DNA of 64,000 bases, taken from the NCBI GenBank assembly GCA_021772075.1, contig JAETNQ010000005.1:1-64000 (forward strand). The letters run 5' to 3'. The notes beneath the pieces are model-generated. The model saw only the letters and a list, made by a program, of their open reading frames with translations. It ran no database searches and was not told the origin of the DNA. Of this stretch, positions 26,373-35,820 are shown one piece after another. Numbering within the stretch: the first letter of the stretch is position 1; each line of letters opens with the position of its first letter. The translations under genes and the position numbers were made by a program. Source of the DNA: Lachnospiraceae bacterium. Its GTDB lineage: Bacteria > Bacillota > Clostridia > Lachnospirales > Lachnospiraceae.

Positions 26373-26932
26373 TGAAGCTGATAAAAATGGAGAAGGTAAA
26401 AGATGGGAGGTATCTGAAAAATTATGAACTGGTTTACCGGAACAAGGCGGGGAAGGAAAAGAAATATGAGATTGTCAGCCGCAGGGAACTTTCCGGCATA
26501 GAAGATATCGGAACAAAAACGAGCGGCATGTCCATTGCGGCGGTAAACGAAGGAAGGCTGCTGCTGCTAAAGGAATTCCGCATGGGAGTGAATAAAACCG
26601 TTTATAACCTTTGTGCTGGAATGCTGGAGGAGAACGAGACTTTGGAGGAATGCATATCCAGGGAATTATATGAGGAAACGGGTTTACATGTAAAAAGAAT
26701 TATTGATATTCTGCCGGCATCCTACGCGGCCGTTGCGATTTCCGATACAAAGACGAATGTTGTGTTTGTGGAAGCGGAAGGGGAGTTTGAAGACCATACA
26801 TCGGACAACGAATGGATTGAAGCAGGGTTTTACAGCAGGGAAGAAGTGGAAGAACTGCTAAAGTCAGCGGAGTTCAGTTCCAGGGCGCAGATTATCGCCT
26901 ACTTTTTTTCTAAGAACTTTTTTCCGGCATAA
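26372..26932 (+). CDS. Nudix hydrolase (ADP-ribose pyrophosphatase-like)
   Basis: A protein of 186 residues that overlaps the previous stop by one base. A complete Nudix box lies at about 83-105 (GMLEENETLEECISRELYEE followed by TGL). The N-terminal strands (YEIVSRREL, GMSIAAVNEGRLLLLKEFR) and length fit the ADP-ribose/ADP-sugar pyrophosphatase group. It cleaves a nucleoside diphosphate linked to another moiety using Mg. It is the last gene before the tRNA. Confidence 0.87.
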   Translation: MKLIKMEKVKDGRYLKNYELVYRNKAGKEKKYEIVSRRELSGIEDIGTKTSGMSIAAVNEGRLLLLKEFRMGVNKTVYNLCAGMLEENETLEECISRELYEETGLHVKRIIDILPASYAAVAISDTKTNVVFVEAEGEFEDHTSDNEWIEAGFYSREEVEELLKSAEFSSRAQIIAYFFSKNFFPA

Positions 26933-26962
26933 GCCAATTTCTTATAGGAAATTGAATTTTAT

Positions 26963-26991
26963 TTGCACCTTTTTTAAAATGGTGTTATAAT
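26963..26991 (+). promoter_or_regulatory. Sigma-A promoter for tRNA-Val
   Basis: TTGCAC (26963-26968), a 17-base spacer and a perfect TATAAT (26986-26991). The predicted start point falls directly at the tRNA 5' end. Confidence 0.85.
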
Positions 26992-26999
26992 GCTCTTAT

Positions 27000-27073
27000 G
27001 GAAGCATAGCTCAGCCGGGATGAGCGTTCGCCTCACACGCGAGAGGTCATGGGTTCGAGCCCCATTGCTTCCA
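27000..27073 (+). tRNA. tRNA-Val (anticodon CAC)
   Basis: A cloverleaf of 74 bases: acceptor GGAAGCA with TGCTTCC, D arm GCTC/GAGC, anticodon stem TTCGC/GCGAG with loop CTCACAC (anticodon CAC, reads GUG), variable AGGTC, T arm ATGGG/CCCAT with loop TTCGAGC, and discriminator A. CCA is not encoded. A T-run follows at once. The genomic stretch 26933-27283 contains only this tRNA, its promoter and the rplU leader. Confidence 0.95.
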
Positions 27074-27114
27074 TTTTTTATGCCTTGGTTTCCACATGTT
27101 TTCCAAAAAATTTC

Positions 27115-27144
27115 TTGACATTCCTATGGTGGTAGTGCTACACT
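27115..27144 (+). promoter_or_regulatory. Sigma-A promoter for the rplU-prp-rpmA operon
   Basis: TTGACA (27115-27120), an 18-base spacer and TACACT (27139-27144). It leaves a leader of about 130 bases before rplU. Confidence 0.75.
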
Positions 27145-27149
27145 TATCC

Positions 27150-27280
27150 AGTATGCCGCATAGTTAGGCTTAAGTATATTCCATGAATAAAAGGCAGGCA
27201 AGGCTAATTGCCGCTGTTTCATCGGGGATAACGCCAAAACTAGCGAGTAAAGCAGGATTTTCCTGTATTATAGGAGGTGC
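27150..27280 (+). ncRNA. Putative ribosomal protein L21 leader
   Basis: The 130-base untranslated stretch between the promoter and rplU has no reading frame with a ribosome-binding site. Many Firmicutes have a structured L21 leader at this place, by which L21 controls its own operon. The segment GCAGGATTTTCCTG near the end can form a short hairpin just before AGGAGG. Assignment is from position and gene order; a covariance search has not been run. Confidence 0.5.
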
Positions 27281-27283
27281 AAT

Positions 27284-27589
27284 ATGTACGCAATTATTGC
27301 CACAGGCGGAAAACAGTATAAGGTTTCTGAAGGCGATGTCATCAAGGTGGAAAAGCTTGATGTGGAACCCGGAAACACTGTGACATTTGACAAGGTGATC
27401 GCAATCAGCGACAACGGGCTTAAGGTTGCCGGCGACGTAGCCAATTCGACCGTATCCGCTACCGTTATGGAGCAGGGGAGGGGCAAAAAGGTTATCGTTT
27501 ACAGGTATAAGAGAAAAACCGGCTATCATAAGAAAAATGGGCACAGACAAGCATACACTCAGGTTAAAATTGATAAGATCAATGCTTAA
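27284..27589 (+). CDS. rplU: 50S ribosomal protein L21
   Basis: A protein of 101 residues, usual length, with AGGAGG upstream. MYAIIATGGKQYKVSEGD at the start and the basic end GYHKKNGHRQAYTQVKI are typical for L21, which binds 23S rRNA domain VI. First gene of the conserved trio L21, Prp, L27. Confidence 0.97.
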   Translation: MYAIIATGGKQYKVSEGDVIKVEKLDVEPGNTVTFDKVIAISDNGLKVAGDVANSTVSATVMEQGRGKKVIVYRYKRKTGYHKKNGHRQAYTQVKIDKINA

Positions 27590-27601
27590 TAATGCTTGGA
27601 A

Positions 27602-27931
27602 ATGACAGAAATCATCATTAGAAAATCAGAAAATGGAGAATATCAAGGGTTTACCTGTAAAGGACATTCCGGTTTTGCGGTAAAAGGAAAGGATATCGTA
27701 TGTGCTTCCGTGTCCGTCCTCGTCATTAACGCCATCAATTCTATGGAAAAGCTGGCAGGGGAGGATATGGAGATTGAAGCGGAAGAAACCGCAGGCATTA
27801 TACGTTGCCGGATAAAAAGAACACTGTCCGAGAAAGGAAAGCTTCTTATGGATTCCATGATACTGGGACTATTGCAGATCGAGGAACAATACGGCAAGAA
27901 GTATCTGGTAGTAAAATGCAAGGAGGTGTAA
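27602..27931 (+). CDS. prp: Ribosomal-processing cysteine protease Prp
   Basis: A protein of 109 residues. With the ATG at 27602, the catalytic residues fall exactly at His22 (GHSGF) and Cys34 (DIVCASVS), as in the studied staphylococcal enzyme, which favours this start over the TTG at 27596. Prp cleaves the N-terminal extension from L27 and is encoded between L21 and L27, as here. Confidence 0.93.
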   Translation: MTEIIIRKSENGEYQGFTCKGHSGFAVKGKDIVCASVSVLVINAINSMEKLAGEDMEIEAEETAGIIRCRIKRTLSEKGKLLMDSMILGLLQIEEQYGKKYLVVKCKEV

Positions 27932-27935
27932 GACT

Positions 27936-28220
27936 ATGTTAAATATGAACCTTCAATTTTTCGCCCATAAAAAGGGTGTTGGTTCGACAAAGAACGGCAG
28001 GGATTCCGAATCCAAAAGACTTGGGGCAAAAAGGGCTGACGGTCAATTCGTAAAAGCAGGAAATATTCTGTATAGGCAGCGTGGAACGAAGATCCATCCC
28101 GGTGTCAATGTGGGCAGAGGCGGAGACGACACTTTGTTTGCACTGGTAGACGGTGTGCTTAGATTTGAAAGGAAAGGAAGAGACAAGAAACAGGCTTCCG
28201 TATATCCTGTAGAGAAATAA
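27936..28220 (+). CDS. rpmA: 50S ribosomal protein L27 with cleavable N-terminal extension
   Basis: A protein of 94 residues with AAGGAGGTGTAAGACT before the ATG. The first nine residues (MLNMNLQFF) precede the mature start [15 protein letters not shown]. This extension is removed by Prp before L27 can work at the peptidyl-transferase centre, and the Prp gene is directly upstream. A hairpin terminator follows. Confidence 0.97.
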   Translation: MLNMNLQFFAHKKGVGSTKNGRDSESKRLGAKRADGQFVKAGNILYRQRGTKIHPGVNVGRGGDDTLFALVDGVLRFERKGRDKKQASVYPVEK

Positions 28221-28233
28221 TGCGAACAAACCG

Positions 28234-29596
<1,363 letters not shown>

Positions 29597-29615
29597 ATAA
29601 AGGAGTTATTGGCTT

Positions 29616-29906
29616 ATGACAAGCAAGCAAAGGAGTTATTTAAAGAGCCTGTCAAATAATCTGGATCCGATTTTCCAGATCGGGAAATCCAGCATTACCC
29701 CGGAGTTTACGGCGGCAGTTTCCGAAGCCTTCCATACAAGGGAACTTGTAAAGGTTGCGGTTTTAAAGAACTGCATGGACGATCCGAAAGCGATTGCCGA
29801 GATGCTGGCAGGACGTACGCGTTCCCAGGTGGTCCAGGTGATCGGAAGAAAAATTATTTTATATAAAGAAAGCAAGGAACACAAAAAAATCTTTTTGCCG
29901 GAATAA
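29616..29906 (+). CDS. yhbY: YhbY-family RNA-binding protein (CRM domain)
   Basis: A protein of 96 residues. SKQRSYLKSLSNNLDPIFQI, then GKSSITPEF and a late GRKIILYKES are the CRM-domain pattern; YhbY binds pre-50S particles. Encoded between obgE and nadD, the usual order in Clostridia. Confidence 0.92.
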   Translation: MTSKQRSYLKSLSNNLDPIFQIGKSSITPEFTAAVSEAFHTRELVKVAVLKNCMDDPKAIAEMLAGRTRSQVVQVIGRKIILYKESKEHKKIFLPE

Positions 29907-29944
29907 TACCAGCTTATTTTTTGCTAGGGAGGATATTCAGCGAA

Positions 29945-30556
29945 ATGGGGAAAAAGAAAACGGGAATTATGGGTGGAACCTTCAATCCGATTCATATCGG
30001 ACACTTGCTTCTTGCAGAAAATGCGAAGGAGGCTTTTGGGCTGGATGAAATACTCTTCCTTCCGAGCGGCCTGCCCTATATGAAAAGCGGAACCGAAATA
30101 GCAGATAAATGGATGCGCCTGGAAATGACCCGTCTGGCGATTGCGGACAATGCTTCCTTTTCCCTGTCGTCTGCAGAGGTAGAGAGAGAAGGCAATTCCT
30201 ATACTTGCGAAACCTTGGAGCTGCTTCGGAAAGAGGAGCCGGAAACAGAATTTTTCTTTATCGTAGGGGCAGACAGCCTTTTTGCCATGGAATCGTGGAA
30301 AAATCTTGAAACCATATTCCGGGATTGCACGATACTCGCTGCCGTCAGGGATGGAAAGGATGATGACGATCTGAAAGAGCAGATTTCCCGTCTCAGTGAA
30401 AAATATGGAGCCAGGATCGGAATGATCGGAATGAAAGAAATTTCTTTTTCTTCCACGGATATCAGGGACAGGATACGGAAAGGGAAATCGATCCGCTATA
30501 TGGTTCCCGACCAAGTGGCCGAATATATAAAAAAATACCGGTTGTATATGGAATAA
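29945..30556 (+). CDS. nadD: Nicotinate-nucleotide adenylyltransferase NadD
   Basis: A protein of 203 residues. The ATG at 29945 follows GGGAGG by twelve bases; an in-frame TTG at 29921 overlaps that site. The nucleotide-binding GIMGGTFNPIHIGHL, FIVGADSL and the late SSTDIRDRIRKG are the NadD set. It makes NaAD from NaMN and ATP. Confidence 0.93.
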   Translation: MGKKKTGIMGGTFNPIHIGHLLLAENAKEAFGLDEILFLPSGLPYMKSGTEIADKWMRLEMTRLAIADNASFSLSSAEVEREGNSYTCETLELLRKEEPETEFFFIVGADSLFAMESWKNLETIFRDCTILAAVRDGKDDDDLKEQISRLSEKYGARIGMIGMKEISFSSTDIRDRIRKGKSIRYMVPDQVAEYIKKYRLYME

Positions 30557-30592
30557 AAGAGAAGTACGTCAGATTGGGAGGATAAGTGAAAT

Positions 30593-31180
30593 ATGGAAGC
30601 GAAATCTTCAAACCTGAAAAAAATCCGGAAAGCAATGGAAAAAACTTTGGATTCCAAGCGTTTTGAACATACGCTGGGAGTGGAGTATACAGCCGCTGCA
30701 TTGGCCATGCGGTATGGCGAGGATCTTATGAAGGCACAGACGGCAGGGCTTCTGCACGATTGCGCGAAATGCATGAGCAATGAAAAACGGCTGTCCATTT
30801 GCGAAAAGCATAATATCAGCGTAAACAAGATCGAACGTAAAAATCCTTTTTTATTACATGCCAAGGTAGGAAGTTATATCGCCATGCAGAAATTCCATGT
30901 CCACGACAGCGATACGGTCAATGCGATTTTGAATCATACGACGGGAAGGCCGGATATGTCTCTGTTGGAAAAAATAATTTATGTGGCTGATTATATCGAG
31001 CCGGGAAGAAAACAGGCGCCGAACCTTACAGAAATCAGAAAGCTGGCGTTTACCGATATAGACGAAGCTTTATACCGTATTTTAGAGGATACCCTTGTCT
31101 ATCTGAGGACGGTGGAGGGTGATGTGGATCCGATGACACAGAAAACGTATGATTTTTATAAAAACAGGAGAGTTGGATGA
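30593..31180 (+). CDS. yqeK: YqeK family HD-domain phosphohydrolase (Ap4A hydrolase, symmetric)
   Basis: A protein of 195 residues. It has the HD motif LLHDCAKCM, an early His in RFEHTLGVEYTA and a late IIYVADYIEPGRK, the YqeK pattern. The family cleaves diadenosine tetraphosphate in Firmicutes and always sits between nadD and rsfS. It overlaps rsfS by four bases. Confidence 0.92.
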   Translation: MEAKSSNLKKIRKAMEKTLDSKRFEHTLGVEYTAAALAMRYGEDLMKAQTAGLLHDCAKCMSNEKRLSICEKHNISVNKIERKNPFLLHAKVGSYIAMQKFHVHDSDTVNAILNHTTGRPDMSLLEKIIYVADYIEPGRKQAPNLTEIRKLAFTDIDEALYRILEDTLVYLRTVEGDVDPMTQKTYDFYKNRRVG

Positions 31181-31539
31181 ACAGTAAAGAGATAACGCGT
31201 CTTGCAATCAGGGCGCTGGAAGAGAAAAAAGCGGAAAACATTGAAGTGATCGATATCAGCGAAGTATCTGTCATCGCGGATTATTTTATTATTGCCAACG
31301 GCACGAACCGTAACCAGAATCAGGCGCTTGCCGATTCGGTGGAAGAAGCGATAGGCAGGGCAGGCGGAAATCTGAAGCAGGTGGAAGGATATGACACCGC
31401 TAATTGGATACTGATGGATTTTCTTGATGTGATCGTCCACATTTTCGACAGGGATAACAGGCTGTTTTATGATCTGGAACGCATATGGCGGGACGGAAAG
31501 CAGATCGCCCTGTCGGAGTTCCAGGATATGGAAGAATAA
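31177..31539 (+). CDS. rsfS: Ribosomal silencing factor RsfS
   Basis: A protein of 120 residues with VIADYFIIANGTNRNQ, the middle VEGYDTANWILMDF and VIVHIFD, the family signature. RsfS binds L14 on the 50S subunit and blocks joining of subunits under starvation. ATGA overlap with yqeK. Confidence 0.94.
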   Translation: MNSKEITRLAIRALEEKKAENIEVIDISEVSVIADYFIIANGTNRNQNQALADSVEEAIGRAGGNLKQVEGYDTANWILMDFLDVIVHIFDRDNRLFYDLERIWRDGKQIALSEFQDMEE

Positions 31540-31561
31540 AGCTTAAAGGATTTGCCGATTA

Positions 31562-32944
31562 ATGAAAAAGTATATAGGAGATAAAAAATTTTACCTGATG
31601 GTTCTTTCTGTGGCTGTTCCTATCATGATACAAAATGGGATCACTAATTTTGTCAGCCTTCTGGATAATATTATGGTAGGGCAGATCGGCACGGAACAAA
31701 TGTCCGGCGTGGCGATTGTCAATCAGCTGGTTTTAGTTTTTAACCTTTGTATTTTTGGGGGCGTATCCGGCGCGGGTATTTTTACGGCACAATATTATGG
31801 ATGCGGGGATCAGAAGGGAATACGGGATACGTTCCGCATGAAGCTGCTGCTGAGTCTGTTGATTACGGCCGCCGGCCTGCTTGTCTTCGCATTTTGGGGT
31901 ACGCAGTTGATCTCGCTGTATCTGCATGAGGCCGGAGAAACCGGAAACTTGGAAGCCACTTTGCTGTATGCCCGCAAATATTTGCGGGTGATGATGGTGG
32001 AACTGGTGCCGTTTGCCATTATTCAAGTGTATTCGGGTACCTTGCGGGAAACAGGGGAAACCATGCTGCCGATGAAGGCAGGGATCGCGGCGGTATTCGT
32101 GAATTTAATTTTAAATTACATATTAATTTTTGGGAAATTCGGTATGCCGGCGCTTGGAGTAGAAGGAGCAGCTATCGCGACCACGATATCCCGGTTTGTG
32201 GAACTGGCAATCGTTGCGGGATGGACGCACCGTAATAAGGAAAGGAACGGCTTTATTACGGGAGTTTACCAGAGCATGAGAATTCCGGGAGGATTGGTCG
32301 CCAAAGTGCTGGTGATGGGAACTCCGCTGATGGTGAACGAAGCGTTATGGTCCAGCGGGCAGGCAGTGCTGATGCAGTGCTATTCGGTAAGGGGGCTGTC
32401 CGTAGTGGCCGCATTTAATATTTCCTCTACTATATCCAATGTATTTAATGTAGTGTTTATTGCGCTTGGAAATTCTGTGGGAATTATTATCGGGCAGCTG
32501 CTGGGAGCGGGAAAAATGGAAGAAGCGAAGGATACGGTCAGGAAGCTGATGTTTTTCTCCGTAGGAGGATGTGCGGTTATTGGTATCTGCCTTTCTGTTT
32601 TTGCCCCTTTGTTCCCGATGATTTATAATACGACTGAAGAGATCAGGGGGCTCGCTACCCGGTTTATTATCGTTTCTTCCGCATGCATGCCTGTTTATGC
32701 TTTTGTAAATGTGGCTTATTTTACTCTGCGTTCGGGAGGAAAGACGTTGGTGACATTTTTCTTTGACAGCGTCTACTCATGGGTGGTGAATATTCCGCTG
32801 GCCTATGTATTATCCAGATACACAGGAATGCATATTATACCACTTTATTTTATCTGCCAGTTCATTGATATTATTAAGTGCATGATAGGCTATATCCTGA
32901 TTAAAAAAGGGGTATGGATGAATATGATTGTAAAAGAAACGTGA
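31562..32944 (+). CDS. MATE family efflux transporter
   Basis: A protein of 460 residues with about twelve membrane helices in two similar halves. SVAVPIMIQNGITNFVSLLD near the N-terminus and a second-half counterpart (GTPLMVNEALWSSGQAVLMQ) support the MATE fold. It exports organic cations, flavins or drugs with Na or H; the substrate is not predictable. A terminator follows. Confidence 0.92.
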   Translation: MKKYIGDKKFYLMVLSVAVPIMIQNGITNFVSLLDNIMVGQIGTEQMSGVAIVNQLVLVFNLCIFGGVSGAGIFTAQYYGCGDQKGIRDTFRMKLLLSLLITAAGLLVFAFWGTQLISLYLHEAGETGNLEATLLYARKYLRVMMVELVPFAIIQVYSGTLRETGETMLPMKAGIAAVFVNLILNYILIFGKFGMPALGVEGAAIATTISRFVELAIVAGWTHRNKERNGFITGVYQSMRIPGGLVAKVLVMGTPLMVNEALWSSGQAVLMQCYSVRGLSVVAAFNISSTISNVFNVVFIALGNSVGIIIGQLLGAGKMEEAKDTVRKLMFFSVGGCAVIGICLSVFAPLFPMIYNTTEEIRGLATRFIIVSSACMPVYAFVNVAYFTLRSGGKTLVTFFFDSVYSWVVNIPLAYVLSRYTGMHIIPLYFICQFIDIIKCMIGYILIKKGVWMNMIVKET

Positions 32945-32966
32945 GAAATAGAGTACATAAAAAAAC

Positions 32967-32994
32967 GACGCCGTGTAACCGGCGTCATTTTTTT
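32967..32994. terminator. Terminator after the MATE gene, possibly bidirectional
   Basis: GACGCCG (32967-32973) and CGGCGTC (32980-32986), followed by a T-run, with an A-run on the other side. It lies between the convergent MATE and DUF378 genes. Confidence 0.85.
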
Positions 32995-33038
32995 GAGTGT
33001 ACTTTTCCGCGCATGATCAGAAATGAGTTTCCCTGATG

Positions 33039-33257
33039 TCACACCGATTCTCCGGAAGAGTTGCCCGCATACATATAAAATGAAATAAGATACAATCCGC
33101 AAATGCCGACTAACGCGTACACAATTCTTGAAAACCATGACATGTTGCCGAAAATAAAGGCGACAAGGTCAAAGCTGAAGAAGCCGATCAGCCCCCAGTT
33201 TACAGCGCCTATAATGGCGATTGTCAGGGCGGTAAAATCCAATGCTTTATGATTCAT
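33039..33257 (-). CDS. DUF378 domain-containing small membrane protein
   Basis: A protein of 72 residues. The ATG at 33257 is preceded by GGAGGTTTTAAG on the minus strand. It has two membrane helices (about 6-28 and 41-62) and the motif IGAVNWGLIGFFSFDLV, the DUF378 signature. Function unknown. Confidence 0.85.
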   Translation of the reverse strand: MNHKALDFTALTIAIIGAVNWGLIGFFSFDLVAFIFGNMSWFSRIVYALVGICGLYLISFYMYAGNSSGESV

Positions 33258-33427
33258 CTTAAAACCTCCATTCATAATCAATTCTTAACGGGAAGTAAAA
33301 ATTTTAAATGAAATTTTCACCTCTCTGGAAAGTTTCCTCTCGCCTTTATTTTGTCCTGAAAATGTTTTTTCATGCATAAAAATAAAGTTTTTTTTCATGA
33401 AATGTGAATAAAATGTTTAAAATAACA

Positions 33428-33456
33428 TTGACAAAGAATTTGATTAAGAGTAAGAT
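33428..33456 (+). promoter_or_regulatory. Likely promoter of the substrate-binding protein gene
   Basis: TTGACA (33428-33433), a 17-base spacer and TAAGAT (33451-33456), 54 bases before the start codon. The -10 is imperfect. The rest of the 253-base gap from 33258 is AT-rich and holds no other clear signal. Confidence 0.6.
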
Positions 33457-33510
33457 AATTCAGAAATGGAGGACTTTCTTCCATTTAAAAATATTTAGGA
33501 GGGAAAAATT

Positions 33511-34734
33511 ATGAAGAAGTTTAACAAAGTCATGAGCGTTGTTATGGCTTCTGCGATGGCTGCGGCTTTATTTGCAGGCTGCGGAAATGCGGATGCCGGA
33601 ACACAGGCAGCAGATTCTGAACCTGCTACGGAAAGCGTGGCATCGGAAGCGGGCGGCGACTCAGCAGCAGCAGGGGCTTTTAAGATCGGCGGTATCGGTC
33701 CTACGACAGGAAGCGCTGCCGTATATGGCGTTGCCGTACAGAATGCGGCGCAGCTTGCGGTGGATGAAATCAATGCGGCTGGCGGCATCAACGGAGTACC
33801 GATTGAGTTTAAATTTGAAGATGATGAATGTGATGCTGAAAAATCGGTGAATGCATATAATACATTAAAGGATTGGGGCATGCAGATGCTGATGGGGACG
33901 GTTACCAGCGGATGCAGCGTTGCGGTATCCGAAAATACGGCGCAGGACAATATGTTCCAGCTTACTCCTTCCGGATCTTCCGTGGATTGCGTGAAATATG
34001 ATAATGCATTCCGCGTATGTTTCTCCGATCCGAACCAGGGAGCGGCATCCGCTTTGTACATCGGCGAAAATGCGATCGCTTCCAAAATAGCGGTTATTTA
34101 TGACAGTTCCGATATCTATTCTTCCGGAATTTACGAGAAGTTTACGGCAGAAGCGGCAAACCAGCCTTTCGAGATTGTTTCCGCAGAAGCGTTTACAGCG
34201 GATAATAAGACGGATTTCTCCGTACAGCTCCAGAAAGCAAAAGATGCTGGTGCTGAACTGGTATTCCTGCCTATTTATTATACGGAAGCTTCTTTGATCC
34301 TTTCCCAGGCATCGACTATGGGATACAGCCCGATTTTCTTCGGCTGTGATGGATTGGACGGTATTCTTAATGTAGAAAACTTTGATACTTCCCTGGCGGA
34401 AGGAGTTATGCTCCTTACACCTTTTGCAGCAGATGCAGAAGATGAATTGACAAAGAATTTTGTAACCACTTATAAAGAAAAATTCGGCGATACGCCGAAC
34501 CAGTTCGCAGCAGATGCTTATGATGCTATTTATGCGATCAAAGCTGCTGGTGAAAAGGCGGGCATTACGCCGGATATGGATATGAGCGCGATCTGTGAAG
34601 CGATGAAAGGCGCAATGACAGAGATCACATTGGACGGCCTTACCGGTGTCGGCATGACATGGGACGCTTCCGGCGAGCCGAATAAGGCTCCTAAAGCAGT
34701 TCAGATCAAGGACGGCGTTTATACGGCAATGTAA
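33511..34734 (+). CDS. livK: Branched-chain amino acid ABC transporter substrate-binding lipoprotein
   Basis: A protein of 407 residues with a lipoprotein signal ending LFAGC (Cys24). The periplasmic-binding type I fold has IGGIGPTTGSAAVYG, VDEINAAGGINGVPIEF and LMGTVTSGCSVAVSE. It binds a branched-chain amino acid or related ligand outside the membrane and delivers it to the LivHMGF complex encoded downstream. The gene has its own promoter and a terminator-like stem after it. Confidence 0.92.
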   Translation: MKKFNKVMSVVMASAMAAALFAGCGNADAGTQAADSEPATESVASEAGGDSAAAGAFKIGGIGPTTGSAAVYGVAVQNAAQLAVDEINAAGGINGVPIEFKFEDDECDAEKSVNAYNTLKDWGMQMLMGTVTSGCSVAVSENTAQDNMFQLTPSGSSVDCVKYDNAFRVCFSDPNQGAASALYIGENAIASKIAVIYDSSDIYSSGIYEKFTAEAANQPFEIVSAEAFTADNKTDFSVQLQKAKDAGAELVFLPIYYTEASLILSQASTMGYSPIFFGCDGLDGILNVENFDTSLAEGVMLLTPFAADAEDELTKNFVTTYKEKFGDTPNQFAADAYDAIYAIKAAGEKAGITPDMDMSAICEAMKGAMTEITLDGLTGVGMTWDASGEPNKAPKAVQIKDGVYTAM

Positions 34735-34792
34735 TAGAAACCGGCTGACAGGGAATTCATCACGGACCTGCGGCTGGTATGGCGGCCAGAGA

Positions 34793-34838
34793 GGGATGCT
34801 TAAAAGCTTTGCAGAAGCGAAGCTTTTACATCCCTTTT
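34793..34838 (+). terminator. Terminator between livK and livH
   Basis: GGGATGCTTAAAAGCTT pairs with AAGCTTTTACATCCC with one unpaired base and is followed by TTTTCTTTTC. It would let the binding-protein message outnumber that of the permeases. Confidence 0.75.
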
Positions 34839-34844
34839 CTTTTC

Positions 34845-34873
34845 TTGATAATAAAGAGAATTAATGATATAAT
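34845..34873 (+). promoter_or_regulatory. Promoter for livHMGF
   Basis: TTGATA (34845-34850), a 17-base spacer and a perfect TATAAT (34868-34873), 52 bases before the livH start and directly after the terminator. Confidence 0.75.
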
Positions 34874-34925
34874 TTCTTACAAGCTTCATGGAAGCTTTGC
34901 ACAAAATAGCGAAGAGGTGTTTCTT

Positions 34926-35810
34926 ATGAGTTTTATTTCTTATCTGATCAACGGTATAAGCCTTGGCAGCGTATATGCAATTATTGCTTTAGGATATACG
35001 ATGGTGTATGGGATTGCCAAGATGCTGAATTTTGCCCATGGGGATGTTATTATGGTAGGCGGTTTTGCCGTATTTACCATAGTCAGTACATTGGGGCTTC
35101 CTCCTGTTCTTGGAATTCTGGTAGCAGTTGTAGTCTGTACGGCGCTGGGCATGCTCATTGAACGGGTTGCTTATAAACCGCTTCGTAATGCATCATCGCC
35201 GCTGGCGGTATTGATTACGGCGATCGGCGTGAGTTATCTGCTGCAGAATGTGGCTCTGCTTATTTTCGGAGCCAATACGAAGTCGTTCACGTCTGTCGTT
35301 ACGATAAGTCCGTTAAAGCTTGCAGATGGACAGTTAATCATATCCGGCGAGACGATCGTGACAATTATAGCAGGAATTATTATTATGGTCTGCCTTACTT
35401 TATTTGTCAACAAGTCGAAAGCCGGTCAGGCAATGCTGGCCGTTTCGGAGGATAAAGGCGCGGCCCAGCTGATGGGCATTAATGTGAATGGCACGATAGC
35501 CCTTACTTTTGCAATCGGTTCCGCTCTTGCGGCGGTAGCCGGCGTATTGCTTTGTTCCGCTTATCCTTCCCTGACTCCTTATACGGGAGCGATGCCGGGA
35601 ATCAAAGCCTTTGTGGCCGCTGTATTCGGCGGAATCGGTTCCATCCCGGGAGCGATGATAGGAGGGATTCTCTTAGGTATCATTGAAATTCTTGGAAAGG
35701 CGTATATTTCTTCTCAAATGGCAGATGCAATCGTTTTTGCAGTACTGATCGTCGTCCTTCTCGTAAAGCCGACGGGCATATTAGGAAAGAATATACAAGA
35801 GAAGGTGTAA
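34926..35810 (+). CDS. livH: Branched-chain amino acid ABC transporter permease LivH
   Basis: A protein of 294 residues from the ATG at 34926 with AGAGGTG upstream. It is hydrophobic, about eight membrane helices, with INGISLGSVYAIIALGYTMV and MLNFAHGD near the N-terminus (family markers). It forms one half of the membrane channel. Confidence 0.93.
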   Translation: MSFISYLINGISLGSVYAIIALGYTMVYGIAKMLNFAHGDVIMVGGFAVFTIVSTLGLPPVLGILVAVVVCTALGMLIERVAYKPLRNASSPLAVLITAIGVSYLLQNVALLIFGANTKSFTSVVTISPLKLADGQLIISGETIVTIIAGIIIMVCLTLFVNKSKAGQAMLAVSEDKGAAQLMGINVNGTIALTFAIGSALAAVAGVLLCSAYPSLTPYTGAMPGIKAFVAAVFGGIGSIPGAMIGGILLGIIEILGKAYISSQMADAIVFAVLIVVLLVKPTGILGKNIQEKV

Positions 35811-35820
35811 AAAAGCAGCC

